From contig JAEUIH010000009.1 in NCBI GenBank assembly GCA_016795105.1, positions 62,001-126,000 of the forward strand: 64,000 nt of DNA, read 5' to 3'. This DNA is from Planctomyces sp. GTDB taxonomy: Bacteria > Planctomycetota > Planctomycetia > Planctomycetales > Planctomycetaceae. The translations under genes and the position numbers were made by a program. Within the stretch, counting starts at the first letter, position 1, and each line of letters begins with the position of its first letter. Below the pieces are notes generated by a model that was not told the origin of the DNA, searched no databases, and saw only the letters and a program-made list of their open reading frames with translations. Below, piece by piece: positions 8,168-18,231 of this stretch.

Positions 8168-11100
8168 ATGAAAACACGATCTCAAAATACAGTGACGACG
8201 CCGGTCAATGATCGTGGCGGATCAACGCTGGTGATTGTGATTGCCCTTCTGGGCCTGCTCATGTTCCTGGGAATGGTGTTTTATACATTTGCATCACAGG
8301 AACGTGCAGCGGCGGAGTTCTTCACCGAAGCGGCGAAAGCCGAGATTGATGAACCACCGAATGTCTTCGACCATATGTTGCGGCATGTGATTGTGGGACC
8401 ATCAGATCGGCCTTCGGAACGCGGAAGTATTCTACGGAGCCCTGATCGACATCATTCGATGATCTCGAACCTGGTCGGCAGTGATCTAATGCCGCACAAC
8501 GGTGATGGTATCAGAGTGTCATACATAGGTGGCTTGCCGGTCGTTGATCAGGATCTCGATGGCATTGCTGAGCCAATTCATCATCCGGAGTATCTGAATT
8601 TTGTCGATTCACCCGCGGCTCGTCTTGGAAATGAAGTTCGAAGCACATCGAGACCAGCACCAGATGTGGACTACACATACCCCGACATCAATAATTTGTT
8701 TCTCGCCTACCGCGGATCTGCAATTCGGGACAACGGATCTCTTGCGACACCTCGTTTTGAGGCAGTACCAGTCATAATCCCGTCGTTCTTTCGTCCCCAA
8801 TATATGAAGTCCAGTACCTCGAACGGTAACGCCGGCGAGAATGTGCTGACAGACGCCAACTGGGCAACCCTGGCGTCGGACCGAGTGGCTGGGGCGACTC
8901 CCGATGACTATTCCAGTCGATCATTTCGGCCCGACAATTCTCACATTGCAGGATTTCAGGCCGACGGTGTGACTCCTGTCTATCGATATCTGACCGATGC
9001 TGAAGCTGCGGGTTTCGGGCTCGCAAGTGCTGGTTTCCCATTTCTTCCTGAAGATGAAATCAACTCAGGATTTGGAACAGCGCTGAGAGGCGAACTGGGA
9101 ATCTGGACCGGATCGAATCCGGTCGTCTATGAACTGGATGCCGACAATGACGGAGATGGGACTAAAGAAGGCATCTGGCTGGATCTGCATTTTCCGGTCC
9201 AGGAACACACCGACAGCGGTGGCTCGATTGTCAAATACGTAGTATTGCACTCGGTGACAATCTACGACCTAGATTCACTGATCGATCTGAATGTCCACGG
9301 CAATCTCGCAGGTCTTGATCGCAACGCGAATTTCAGAGCACTGGCTCTGGCACCATCCGGTGCCGGAAACGTTGTCGAGAACCGCTTCTTGTCGCGTTCG
9401 AATCAGGGGCTTGGTCCAAACGAGATTAATCCATTGTGGGCTCTGCGGAATTCTACCGCTGTTGGAACTGAGGCCAGCAAGTTCATCGATCATTTTTCTG
9501 CCCTTCCAACCACTGATTTTGAAAAGGCCAATTTTGAGTGGATGTGGTTGCTCGGCGGACGGGCCGAGAGCTCTGGCCAAGTGTTCGCCGGAAGGTGGGG
9601 TGAGGCAGATCGACTCTACAGGATGATTTTCGCACCAGATACTACCGTGAGTAGTATGCCACGGCCGGGCCGCACACAGAATGCCGAACAGGATATTTCA
9701 TCGGGTATTCGATTTGGTGGCGATCTTGTAGCGAATGGGCGAAACGGATTCGATGACAACCAGGATGCTCGTGAAGGGGAAATCTTCGCGGGAAGTGGAC
9801 GGATTCGCGGATTCGGAACACCGATGGACTTTGCGGGAACTGGTCGTATTGTTTCAGTTGACACGACTACCTTCAATTCAGGGCCGAATGCCTTCAGTTT
9901 TGCGGTTGGAAGTGATCCTCTTCTGCCTGTCTTGCATCACGATACGGCAAGTACCGGGCCGGAACGCTGGCTGGGATACAATGGATATTCGATGATCCGG
10001 GAAGTGAATACCGGAATGCCTCGTTATATCTTTGGCCAAAACGGCGTCTTTGACAATGGAGCGGGCGACGACCTGATTGCAAATCCATTCCTCGACGCGT
10101 TGTTTGAAGATCCTCTGGAGTCAATCTTTGATCCCGATCTTACCGATCGAGACTTTGACACGGTATTTGGGGCTGCTGATGTCCTTACGCTTCAGATGAG
10201 TGCAGCAGATATTGCGGCGACTTCGTCAGGTCAGATCAGTACTCGAATGAGTGACCTCGCTCCGGTAAGTTTGGCTCGGGCAAATGAAATTACTCGAGAA
10301 CGTTTCACCACGGTCAGCAACAGTCTGCGAAAGTTCATGTACAAGCATCAGCTTGGGCCGGACCTTCAGTTCGGAACTGCGGACGACGGGCCTCGAGCAT
10401 GGGAGAATACAGCTGATTCCGATGGCGCTGACAACAACAACGACGGACTGCCGGACGGTGATGGCTACCGCGAGTTTCCTCCAGTCTTTGGCCCGGCGGC
10501 TTCAAAGATTCGGGCTTACAGTTCACTCGATCCGTTCCGTCCTCAGGTTCGCCGCATGCTGACCTCAGAGGTCGGTGAATCACGACAGACATTCGGCCAG
10601 CTTCCGATCAGCATTAACCACATTCTGGACGTGGAACGAAATCCTCAGACGCCTGCAGAAGGGACGGGTCGGTTCCTGCAGTACATGCAAAGAACCGGTT
10701 TGCGATTCCGACCGTTGACCGAACACCCGGATATGTCCGAAGGTGCATCGGTACTGTCCGCGAATGCCATTCCTGTCTGGTCTGCCGCAACGCCGGTCGC
10801 ATATCCACCATCAACAGTGGGTGAACGCGAATTCTGGGCTCGACGTGATCGCCAGAAAATGGCACGAGATATCTTTGTGCTGTTGTACACAACTGGTGGA
10901 GCTCAGCTGGCCAGCGACGGTTCTATCAATATCAGAGACTACACTCAGGTGAATGATCCAAATAGTACATTGGCCGGCAGCTTGATTTACGATCACCATC
11001 AGTTAAGAAAGATGGCTCAGTTTGCTGTAAACCTTGTTGACGCCATGGACACCGACAATGTCGTGACCAAGTTCGAATACGACAAGAATCTTGGAGATGG

Positions 11101-13345
11101 GTGGAATCTGGACGACGACGCGTTCTCTAATGATGGGTTCGTTCCATTGAGCAATGGAGATGCTGGTTATTCTGCAGCAACGGGAGATGGGCTGTATCCT
11201 GAGGACAGCAATGAGCGAGGTGTCGTGTTTGGTGTCGAAGCTCAGGAACTGGCATTCAGTGAAGTTCAGGGAATTCGCAGTCCGGAAATTGGCGCTGGTG
11301 ACCACGAATCGACGCCGTTTGATGATCAGGCGTTTGCTCGGGATTTTATGTATGTTGAGCTGCAGAATATGTCTCCAAAGCGGGTCGAGCTGGGGACATC
11401 TGTAACTAACGTTGCTACAAATGCCATCTGGCGTATCGCTCGTTTTGACAGAGCATCCAACGTTGAACCTCTCAAGGCTCCCACGGCACCAGATCGTGCT
11501 ATTGCCTTTATGCCGCACGCCGACAACATCATTGACGGTGGTGGCCGTTTCAGCATTGCCACCAGTAGCGATACTGGACTCGCGACAAGTGCCTTCTTCA
11601 TTGATACAGGGACGGCCGCTGGTGCATGGGATGGGACTTATGAGCTGGTCGTTCCGGATGCAAACATTCCCACGTTGCCAACGTCTGCCAACACGGCTGG
11701 TTCTGGCGACGTGGCCTATGCCGATCCTCTGTTCGATCTGGACTTGATTCACACCGACCACAACACCCCCGCGAATTCTCGATTCGTTGCAGTGGGTGGA
11801 GACTTCCTGTCAACAACGATTGCCTACCCAGGGAACCAGCCATTTAGTGATCCGGCCGATACTTATGACGGAGACTTCACTGCCAGTGGAGATCCTTCTG
11901 GTTTCGATCTGGTTGTTCAGCGTCGACTCAACCCGAATATGCCTCAGTTGCCGGAAGCTGATAATCCATGGGTTGAAGTGGACCGAATTCGGGTAACACT
12001 GCGAGTGTTCAATATTAATGACACTTCAACGACAACGGACGTGTTTAATGCAGCGGTGCCGAGTGGTCGGCTGACTGAGATCACCAGCTTTGAACGCAGC
12101 GAGCCGCTTAGTGACCGAACTCGTCAGCCCTCCGCAGCGTCGACAACCACAACGTATCGCTATAACTCGTTCAAGGGCGGATTGAATGCTGCTTCGAATG
12201 ATATGCGAGGCGTTAACTTCTCCAAAGTTGGTGGGCAGTTCCTTGTACGCCAGGACCACTTTGATCGAGACTTTGCAACACCTGTTGAATTGCTGAATGT
12301 GCCAGTGATCGGGCCAAACCTGCTGACTCAGCGAATGGAACGAATGAGATTCCCGGCGTTTCAGCAGACTTGCGATGACCCTGCGAATCCGAGTGTTGCA
12401 ACTGCAAAGGAAAAACTTTCATCCAATGCAGAAGCGATGTTCCTTGGGCCAAATTTCCCGGACACCGGTGCGAGTCCAATCACTCAGGCAGACTCCGCAA
12501 AGGATAACCGCTGGTATCGACTCTTTCAGTTCGTGGAAGTTCCTTCACGCGTTCACCGCATGCTTGGGAACTATGTCAATCTGGATCGTGTTCCCGGTAA
12601 GCTGAACGTCAATATGCTGCGTCATCTGGAAGTATTTGCGGGGATGGTGGACAATCCAATGTTCGCCGACATGGACAACGACAGATCTACTTTTCCATTC
12701 CTGCAAGATTCCTCTCCAATTCGCACCGCCACATCGCACCCAGTATTGGGTGGAGATATGGCGGCGAACCTGCAGGATCGGTGGGTTGAGTATTTGACAG
12801 AACGCGATGGTGTATCTGTATCCTATGACCCGGTGAATAGCCGATCTGCCCATTTTTGGCTTCCAGGGACGCCGAATTCGAAGCCGTTTAGAAGCCCTGG
12901 GTTTACAACCGGATTGAATTCAGAAAATGGACTGGAAGATACGTTGTTCCGTACAATGAGGAATGACAGAAATGACGGGCAGCCCGTTACCAATCGTCAC
13001 TGGCTAGAGGTGGGTAGTCAAAACGTGCATCAAGCACCCGCAACTTATACGACCGCAGCACAGCGACATCAGATCCTTTCGAAGATTGTCAACAACACGA
13101 CCACGGTCAGCAACACGTTTATCATGTATTCAACGGCTGCATATTTTGAAGCCTATGAAGACCCGGCAACCGGGTTGGTGCGAGTTGGTGGACGCTACGA
13201 CCTTGACGAAGACGGTGATCCGGACAATGATCAGCAACGTGCTGTCTTTGTGATTGACCGGACGGAAGCTCTGAAAGCCTACGATCCGGGAACTGGCGAT
13301 TTCAACTGGGAACGTCTGGTGAAACACCGCGTTCAGATTGAATGA
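8168..13345 (+). CDS. Giant GspK-like pseudopilin
   Basis: The start at 8168 is chosen because GGGAGAAGG lies three bases before the ATG. An in-frame ATG at 8105 lacks such a site. The protein is about 1725 residues. The leader DRGG^STLVIVIALLGLLMFLGM (mature residue 1 = S19) lacks Glu at position 5, a feature known for GspK, the tip subunit, and the gene is last in the G-to-K order. GspK is normally about 330 residues, so this one is five times longer. Many acidic loops are scattered along it, including DQDLDGIAEP, DADNDGDGTKEG, DSDGADNNNDGLPDGDG and DLDEDGDPDND. No known enzymatic domain was recognised. The C-terminus includes a VNLDRVPGKLNVN segment of the helix-hairpin type often seen in GspK. 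A very large tip or adhesin-like subunit is the best inference. Confidence 0.75.
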   Translation: MKTRSQNTVTTPVNDRGGSTLVIVIALLGLLMFLGMVFYTFASQERAAAEFFTEAAKAEIDEPPNVFDHMLRHVIVGPSDRPSERGSILRSPDRHHSMISNLVGSDLMPHNGDGIRVSYIGGLPVVDQDLDGIAEPIHHPEYLNFVDSPAARLGNEVRSTSRPAPDVDYTYPDINNLFLAYRGSAIRDNGSLATPRFEAVPVIIPSFFRPQYMKSSTSNGNAGENVLTDANWATLASDRVAGATPDDYSSRSFRPDNSHIAGFQADGVTPVYRYLTDAEAAGFGLASAGFPFLPEDEINSGFGTALRGELGIWTGSNPVVYELDADNDGDGTKEGIWLDLHFPVQEHTDSGGSIVKYVVLHSVTIYDLDSLIDLNVHGNLAGLDRNANFRALALAPSGAGNVVENRFLSRSNQGLGPNEINPLWALRNSTAVGTEASKFIDHFSALPTTDFEKANFEWMWLLGGRAESSGQVFAGRWGEADRLYRMIFAPDTTVSSMPRPGRTQNAEQDISSGIRFGGDLVANGRNGFDDNQDAREGEIFAGSGRIRGFGTPMDFAGTGRIVSVDTTTFNSGPNAFSFAVGSDPLLPVLHHDTASTGPERWLGYNGYSMIREVNTGMPRYIFGQNGVFDNGAGDDLIANPFLDALFEDPLESIFDPDLTDRDFDTVFGAADVLTLQMSAADIAATSSGQISTRMSDLAPVSLARANEITRERFTTVSNSLRKFMYKHQLGPDLQFGTADDGPRAWENTADSDGADNNNDGLPDGDGYREFPPVFGPAASKIRAYSSLDPFRPQVRRMLTSEVGESRQTFGQLPISINHILDVERNPQTPAEGTGRFLQYMQRTGLRFRPLTEHPDMSEGASVLSANAIPVWSAATPVAYPPSTVGEREFWARRDRQKMARDIFVLLYTTGGAQLASDGSINIRDYTQVNDPNSTLAGSLIYDHHQLRKMAQFAVNLVDAMDTDNVVTKFEYDKNLGDGWNLDDDAFSNDGFVPLSNGDAGYSAATGDGLYPEDSNERGVVFGVEAQELAFSEVQGIRSPEIGAGDHESTPFDDQAFARDFMYVELQNMSPKRVELGTSVTNVATNAIWRIARFDRASNVEPLKAPTAPDRAIAFMPHADNIIDGGGRFSIATSSDTGLATSAFFIDTGTAAGAWDGTYELVVPDANIPTLPTSANTAGSGDVAYADPLFDLDLIHTDHNTPANSRFVAVGGDFLSTTIAYPGNQPFSDPADTYDGDFTASGDPSGFDLVVQRRLNPNMPQLPEADNPWVEVDRIRVTLRVFNINDTSTTTDVFNAAVPSGRLTEITSFERSEPLSDRTRQPSAASTTTTYRYNSFKGGLNAASNDMRGVNFSKVGGQFLVRQDHFDRDFATPVELLNVPVIGPNLLTQRMERMRFPAFQQTCDDPANPSVATAKEKLSSNAEAMFLGPNFPDTGASPITQADSAKDNRWYRLFQFVEVPSRVHRMLGNYVNLDRVPGKLNVNMLRHLEVFAGMVDNPMFADMDNDRSTFPFLQDSSPIRTATSHPVLGGDMAANLQDRWVEYLTERDGVSVSYDPVNSRSAHFWLPGTPNSKPFRSPGFTTGLNSENGLEDTLFRTMRNDRNDGQPVTNRHWLEVGSQNVHQAPATYTTAAQRHQILSKIVNNTTTVSNTFIMYSTAAYFEAYEDPATGLVRVGGRYDLDEDGDPDNDQQRAVFVIDRTEALKAYDPGTGDFNWERLVKHRVQIE

Positions 13346-13382
13346 TCCTGATTGAACCTGTCTGAAAATGACCGGAAATCAA

Positions 13383-13414
13383 AACAAGCCAGCTTCAATT
13401 GAAGCTGGCTTGTT
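13383..13414. terminator. Perfect 32-base palindrome between the pseudopilin operon and the sugar kinase
   Basis: Two 16-base arms (13383-13398 and 13399-13414, core CAGCTTCAATTGAAGCTG) pair perfectly with no spacer. The palindrome begins 37 bases after the giant pseudopilin stop and ends 18 bases before the kinase GTG. On the plus strand it is followed by GCATTT, not a real T-run, so it is an imperfect intrinsic terminator. It could also be a protein-binding operator for the kinase gene. Confidence 0.55.
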
Positions 13415-13432
13415 GCATTTGGAGAACTCATT

Positions 13433-14515
13433 GTGGGTGTCATTGTCACGTTCGGCGAAATCATGGCTCGACTGGCACCTGCCGGATTCCTGCGGCTTCA
13501 GCAGGTGCTCCCGGGGACAATTGACGTGACCTACGCGGGAGCTGAAGCAAACGTCGCCGCCTCCCTCGCGATCCTCGGGGCCAAATCGCGGTTTGTCTCT
13601 GCTCTGCCTCACTCACCTCTTGCGGACGGCTGCGTAACATGGATGCAGGGGCTCGGAATTGAAACATCATATGTGATTCGTCCTGAGACCGGACGGATGG
13701 GGATCTACTATGTCGAAACGGGCGCGAATCAGCGTCCGAGTCGAGTTGTCTATGATCGGGATCATACGGCGATCAGTCAGAGTCAGCCCGGTGACTTCCG
13801 CTGGTCAGAGATCTTCCAGAATGCGGATTGGCTTCACATCACCAGTATCACGGCTGCTCTCTCAAAGAGTGCCGCAAATGTGACACTGGAAGCAGCTCGA
13901 CAGGCTCGGAAAGCGGGTGTTCGAGTTTCATGTGATATCAATTTTCGTTCAAAACTCTGGCGATGGGAACCTGGTGTCGAGCCATTTCAGTTGGCCAGTC
14001 GCTTTGTTCAGGAACTGATTCCATATGTGAGTCTGCTCACAGCGAATTCAGAAGATTGTCGACTGATGAACGTAGAGCTCCCAAACGCGGATGGGCATGA
14101 CCGTGAGCCTGAGTACCTGAAACAAATGGCAAAGCGGATTGTAGAGCGATTTCCGGACATTCAGCTGGTTGCCACGACTCTCCGAGAGAACATTTCGGCA
14201 TCACACAACAACTGGGGTGCGTCTCTCTACGACGCCGCATCAGACAACCTGGTGTTTGCCCCGATGCTGAATGGCCGTTATGAGCCATATGAGATCCGCA
14301 ATATGATTGACCGAGTTGGAGGCGGCGACGCATTTTCAGCCGGGTTGTTGTATGCCTTTAGTCAACCGGAGCTTTCGGATCACCAAACGGCGCTGGAATT
14401 TGCAACAGCGGCATCCTGTCTGTCGCATTCGATCATTGGGGACGTGAACTATTCAACACGATCCGAGATCGAAGACCTGATGCGAGGCCAGCGTTCCGGC
14501 CGAGTGGTTCGCTAA
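13433..14515 (+). CDS. PfkB-family sugar kinase, 2-keto-3-deoxygluconate kinase type
   Basis: This 360-residue protein has a GTG start with GGAG ten bases upstream. It opens with VTFGEIMARLAP, the typical N-terminus of KDG kinases. It has GAEANVAASLAILGAKSRFVSALP (PfkB motif 1 region) and, near residue 296, DRVGGGDAFSAGLLYA, the PfkB motif 2 with the catalytic Asp in the GGGD form characteristic of KDG kinases. Family reaction: ATP-dependent phosphorylation of 2-keto-3-deoxygluconate to KDPG in sugar-acid (pectin, alginate, Entner-Doudoroff-type) catabolism. No aldolase or dehydratase lies beside it; enolase-superfamily enzymes lie 43-48 kb downstream. A related fructokinase or ribokinase activity is the alternative. 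Confidence 0.85.
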   Translation: MGVIVTFGEIMARLAPAGFLRLQQVLPGTIDVTYAGAEANVAASLAILGAKSRFVSALPHSPLADGCVTWMQGLGIETSYVIRPETGRMGIYYVETGANQRPSRVVYDRDHTAISQSQPGDFRWSEIFQNADWLHITSITAALSKSAANVTLEAARQARKAGVRVSCDINFRSKLWRWEPGVEPFQLASRFVQELIPYVSLLTANSEDCRLMNVELPNADGHDREPEYLKQMAKRIVERFPDIQLVATTLRENISASHNNWGASLYDAASDNLVFAPMLNGRYEPYEIRNMIDRVGGGDAFSAGLLYAFSQPELSDHQTALEFATAASCLSHSIIGDVNYSTRSEIEDLMRGQRSGRVVR

Positions 14516-14637
14516 AGTAGCAGGCATTCTCCGAATGCCGTCCGCGCCGTTGCAGCCTGCGATTCAACGTTTGAACGCAGAGTTCGCAGTGGCGGCGACT
14601 ACGACGTTGCGGACGGCACTCGGAGCGTGCCTGCTAT
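14516..14637. repeat. REP/BIME-like paired hairpin element, copy 1
   Basis: The element starts directly after the kinase stop TAA (14513-14515). The left arm 14517-14545 (GTAGCAGGCATTCTCCGAAT...) and right arm 14609-14636 are inverted copies of one another. Each arm also folds by itself: left hairpin GGCATTC-TCC-GAATGCC (14523-14539), right hairpin GGCAC...GTGCC (14615-14631). Related copies lie at 26407 and 29881. Confidence 0.8.
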
Positions 14638-14722
14638 TTTGATTCTCGATGCTGAGACAGACCAAAACTTGGGGGAAATTGAGGAAACCAATGGAGCATT
14701 TTAACAACGTGTAGGCAGTTGA

Positions 14723-14751
14723 TTGGAGAGAGTGCCCAGAGCCGGTATGAT
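14723..14751 (+). promoter_or_regulatory. Possible sigma-70-type promoter of purF
   Basis: TTGGAG (14723-14728) and TATGAT (14746-14751) are separated by exactly 17 bases, which fits a housekeeping promoter with a weak -35 and a good -10. Transcription would begin near 14758. That lies downstream of the far-upstream ATG at 14719 and supports the internal purF start at 14845. The region 14516-14844 otherwise holds only the repeat element. Confidence 0.35.
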
Positions 14752-14844
14752 GGTGGCATCTTGGGGACCGCTTGTGTCCCCGGTTTATCCCAGCGGACCG
14801 CCGGCAAGCGGCAGATCTGCGATTCCAGGACAACTCGCGTCGGC

Positions 14845-16407
14845 ATGGACGAACTGTACCACGAATGCGGCATCGCGGCCGTCTATCATCTGAAGTCAGA
14901 AACCGTCAGTTCTCTCGTACCGGGAGGGGAATTCAATCGCACATCGCGTTTAATTCCTGGCATGTTGCTGGATATGCAAAACCGTGGCCAGTTGGCGGCT
15001 GGATTTACGACATTTGAACGATTTCGTGCTCAAATTATCGACACGCATAAGGACGTCGGTGGAGTTGCGGAAGTCTTTCGAATGAACCATGAGAACGACT
15101 ATCAGCGGCTGATGGAGAAATACGCGGGCAATGCTGCGATCGGGCATGTTCGTTATGCCACCTGTGGTAAAGACGACCGCAGCTACGCACAACCGTTTGA
15201 ACGACACCATATTGCTCGATCAAAGTGGTTCAGCTTCGCGTTCAACGGCCAGCTGGCGAACTATTTGGAGCTCCGTGAAGAGATTCTGAAGACAACCGAC
15301 TTCCATTTGACTCGAGAGACAGACACGGAAGTCATCAATCACTTGATTTCTCATGAGTTATCAGAGAATGCAGAGATAGAACCGATTGAGCTGCTTCGCA
15401 AACTGGCTGCTCGACTGGATGGATCATGGAACGTTGTTTACCTCAACGCACGCGGTCAGATGTTTGTTTCTCGCGACCCTGTGGGCATTCGACCCTTGTG
15501 TTATGCGGTTGAAGGAAGCCTGTTTGCAGCGGCGAGTGAGAGCGTTGCGCTGACTCATCTGGGCTTTGCCGACGAGAATGTGCACGACGTACCTCCTGGA
15601 TATGCAGTGATTGTGGATGAATCCGGAGTTCGACTGGAGAAGTTTGCAGAGAGTCCGAAGAAGGCCCACTGTTTCTTTGAATGGATTTATTTTGCGAATG
15701 CCGGCAGTACGCTGGACGAAGCCAGTGTGTATTTGTCACGGAAGCGGCTGGGAGAGGAACTGGCCAGTCGCGAGACGATACCGATTGACGACGATGTCAT
15801 TGTTGTGCCGGTTCCGGACACGGCGAAGGCAGCTGCCGACGCGATGGCATTCAAGTTGGGAGTACCTTCCCTCGAGGGTCTGATTCGCAACCGATATATT
15901 GGTCGAACGTTTATTGAAGGCAATAACCGAGCCGACAAAGTTCGGATGAAATACACGCCGCTGCCGGAAATTATGGAAGGCAAGCGAGTGTTGCTGGTTG
16001 ATGACTCAATTGTACGAGCAACGACTCTGCGCGAGCTGTTGTCTCTTTTGCGTCGACGCGGTCGAGCGAAAGAGATTCACGTTCGAATCGCATGTCCCCC
16101 GATTATTGCACCATGCTTTTACGGTATTGATATGTCGACCGTGAAAGAGTTGTATGCACCAGCGTTTATGTCAGGCAAAGTGATTACCGCGGAAGAGGAA
16201 GCCGCGATGGCTCGAGGCATTGGGGCCGACAGTCTGCATTATCTGCCTGTTGAAGCACTTTCCCGGTGTGTGGGGCTTCCTGGAGAGCGGCTGTGTCAGG
16301 CATGCGTCAACGGCATTTATCCGACGGCTGCCGGAGAACGGATGTATTTGAAAGCGCTTGACAGTGGAGGCGGGTGCGGCGGCAGCAATCGAACGCTCGA
16401 CTCTTAG
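14845..16407 (+). CDS. purF: Amidophosphoribosyltransferase (glutamine PRPP amidotransferase)
   Basis: This is the first committed step of purine synthesis: glutamine plus PRPP gives 5-phosphoribosylamine. The start at 14845 gives [16 protein letters not shown], placing the Ntn-type nucleophile Cys8 behind a seven-residue propeptide, as in processed PurF enzymes. The longer frame from 14719 would add 42 residues with no PurF similarity. The protein is 520 residues. Glutaminase landmarks include GHVRYATCG and FAFNGQL. The PRPP-binding motif [13 protein letters not shown] is at about residue 382, and [15 protein letters not shown] follows. The C-terminal cysteines ([13 protein letters not shown]) could belong to the Fe-S cluster found in Bacillus-type PurF. 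PurC lies nearby on the opposite strand, and a PRPP synthetase homologue lies 13.5 kb downstream. Confidence 0.95.
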   Translation: MDELYHECGIAAVYHLKSETVSSLVPGGEFNRTSRLIPGMLLDMQNRGQLAAGFTTFERFRAQIIDTHKDVGGVAEVFRMNHENDYQRLMEKYAGNAAIGHVRYATCGKDDRSYAQPFERHHIARSKWFSFAFNGQLANYLELREEILKTTDFHLTRETDTEVINHLISHELSENAEIEPIELLRKLAARLDGSWNVVYLNARGQMFVSRDPVGIRPLCYAVEGSLFAAASESVALTHLGFADENVHDVPPGYAVIVDESGVRLEKFAESPKKAHCFFEWIYFANAGSTLDEASVYLSRKRLGEELASRETIPIDDDVIVVPVPDTAKAAADAMAFKLGVPSLEGLIRNRYIGRTFIEGNNRADKVRMKYTPLPEIMEGKRVLLVDDSIVRATTLRELLSLLRRRGRAKEIHVRIACPPIIAPCFYGIDMSTVKELYAPAFMSGKVITAEEEAAMARGIGADSLHYLPVEALSRCVGLPGERLCQACVNGIYPTAAGERMYLKALDSGGGCGGSNRTLDS

Positions 16408-16443
16408 GGTTCACTTCCATCCAGACGAAACGGAGATCGACAG

Positions 16444-18183
16444 GTGGCACGCAAGTGGACATTCTTTCCACACGATGCTTCGGTAATCCGCAGGCTTGGC
16501 AGTGAGCTTCGGATTTCTCCGATGGTCGCTCAGGTTCTGATTGCTCGCGGGTATCGTGATGCAGCTTCAGCCCGAGGATTCCTCGAAGCAAAGCTGTCGG
16601 ATCTTCATGATCCATCGTTGCTTCCGGGAATCAATGAGGCCGCAGATCGGATCGTCGCCGCAGTCAGGAGTCGTCGCAGAATTACCATCTATGGTGACTA
16701 TGATGTCGATGGAGTCACGGCAACGAGTCTGTTGTGGCACTGTCTGCAACTGTGTCAGGCAAACGTTGACTACTACATTCCATGCCGCATGGAAGAGGGG
16801 TATGGGCTCAATAAGGCGGCATTGCAGCAACTCCATGAAGAAGATCCTCAGCGTCTGGTTGTGTCGGTCGACTGTGGCATTGCGAGTGTCGCAGAAGCCG
16901 AACTTGCGGCTGATTTGGGTCTGGAACTGATCATTACAGACCACCATACGTTGTCGGAAGTCCTGCCGAAAGCAGCGGCGCTGGTTCATCCTCGCCTGCC
17001 CGGCACTGACTATCCATTTGGAGAGCTTTGCGGGGCAGGCGTTGCCTTCAAGCTGGCGTGGGCCATTTGCCAGCGACTGGGTGACGGAAAACGAGCGTCA
17101 CCTCGAATGCGCGAGTTTCTGAAATCGGCGGTTGGGCTGGCGGCGGTTGGAACCGTTGCGGACGTCGTACCACTGGTGGGCGAGAATCGAGTGATTGTTC
17201 GTTACGGACTGCAGACTCTCCGAGAAAACGCTTCACTGGGATTGAGAGCACTGGCACAGGTCTCGGGCTTGCAGGATAAGGCCGAGTATCGTGCTGACGA
17301 CATTGGTTTTTCGCTGGCTCCACGGATCAACGCTGCCGGACGACTCGGACAGGCACGGCTTGCAGTGGAACTTCTGACAACAGAGAACCCGGAGCGTGCA
17401 CAAATGCTGGCGACGTATCTGGATGAGCTCAACAAGAATCGGAAAACGGTCGAACGCCGAATTCTGAAACAGGCGAAGGAGCTTGTTGAGCAGCATCCGG
17501 AGTGGGCTGATCACAAAACACTGGTGCTTGCCCATCATGAATGGCATCCTGGTGTGATTGGAATTGTGGCGAACCGAGTTGCTGAGGAATTTGGAAAGCC
17601 GACCGTTTTGATTGCACTGAAGAGTGACGGGACAGGCCAGGGTTCGGGCAGATCATGGGCAAACTTTGATTTGTATGAAGGACTTGCGGCGTGTCGAGAA
17701 TTTGTAACTGGATTTGGTGGACATAAGGCGGCTGCAGGTGTGCGTGTCACTGCCAGTATGGTTGAATCGTTGAGGAACGGGCTGGCGAACTATGCAGCCA
17801 TCCATTTTCATCCGACCGATCAGGACACAGAGCTTCAGATCGATGCCGAAGTTTTGCTTTCAGAAGTGACAACTCGTGCAGTGCGAGAACTTGAACAGCT
17901 TGGACCGTTTGGCCAGCTGAATCCTCAACCTAGATTCGTTGCAAGTCGAGTGACTCTGGAGGAACCGCCTCGAACGATGGGAGAAGGAGACCGTCATCTT
18001 TCGATCAAAGTCCGTCAGCATGGGACGACGATGCGAGCTGTCGCGTTTGGAAGAGCCGAATGGGCACCTCTGCTTCAGGCCGCCACCGGCCCGTTGTCTT
18101 TGAACTTTGCCCCGGTCATCAATTCGTTTCGCGGCTTTGACAAAGTTGAGATGCAGCTGATCGACTGGCGCGAAGACGCCTGA
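16444..18183 (+). CDS. recJ: Single-stranded-DNA-specific 5'-3' exonuclease RecJ
   Basis: This 579-residue protein has a GTG start with GGAG upstream. It has the DHH phosphoesterase core: IYGDYDVDGVTATSLL (about residues 82-97, metal-binding Asps), VSVDCGIASVAEA, and TDHHT with D166-H167-H168. DHHA1 follows with the family glycine motif GFGGHKAAAG, then the C-terminal OB-fold-like part with LEQLGPFGQLNPQP. These are standard RecJ landmarks and the length is normal. RecJ degrades single-stranded DNA from 5' ends in recombination and mismatch repair, in the cytoplasm with Mn2+ or Mg2+. It lies 36 bases after purF and is likely co-transcribed. It ends convergently with the Ser/Thr kinase gene. 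Confidence 0.95.
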   Translation: MARKWTFFPHDASVIRRLGSELRISPMVAQVLIARGYRDAASARGFLEAKLSDLHDPSLLPGINEAADRIVAAVRSRRRITIYGDYDVDGVTATSLLWHCLQLCQANVDYYIPCRMEEGYGLNKAALQQLHEEDPQRLVVSVDCGIASVAEAELAADLGLELIITDHHTLSEVLPKAAALVHPRLPGTDYPFGELCGAGVAFKLAWAICQRLGDGKRASPRMREFLKSAVGLAAVGTVADVVPLVGENRVIVRYGLQTLRENASLGLRALAQVSGLQDKAEYRADDIGFSLAPRINAAGRLGQARLAVELLTTENPERAQMLATYLDELNKNRKTVERRILKQAKELVEQHPEWADHKTLVLAHHEWHPGVIGIVANRVAEEFGKPTVLIALKSDGTGQGSGRSWANFDLYEGLAACREFVTGFGGHKAAAGVRVTASMVESLRNGLANYAAIHFHPTDQDTELQIDAEVLLSEVTTRAVRELEQLGPFGQLNPQPRFVASRVTLEEPPRTMGEGDRHLSIKVRQHGTTMRAVAFGRAEWAPLLQAATGPLSLNFAPVINSFRGFDKVEMQLIDWREDA

Positions 18184-18231
18184 GCCGATACCGTAACCAT
18201 CTCCTGGATAGCAGTCATCGCGCTATAGTAG

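Noticed and set aside
11003-11761. 252-codon minus-strand frame within the giant K-like gene
   Set aside because: Composition is that of a shadow frame and the sense protein is continuous.
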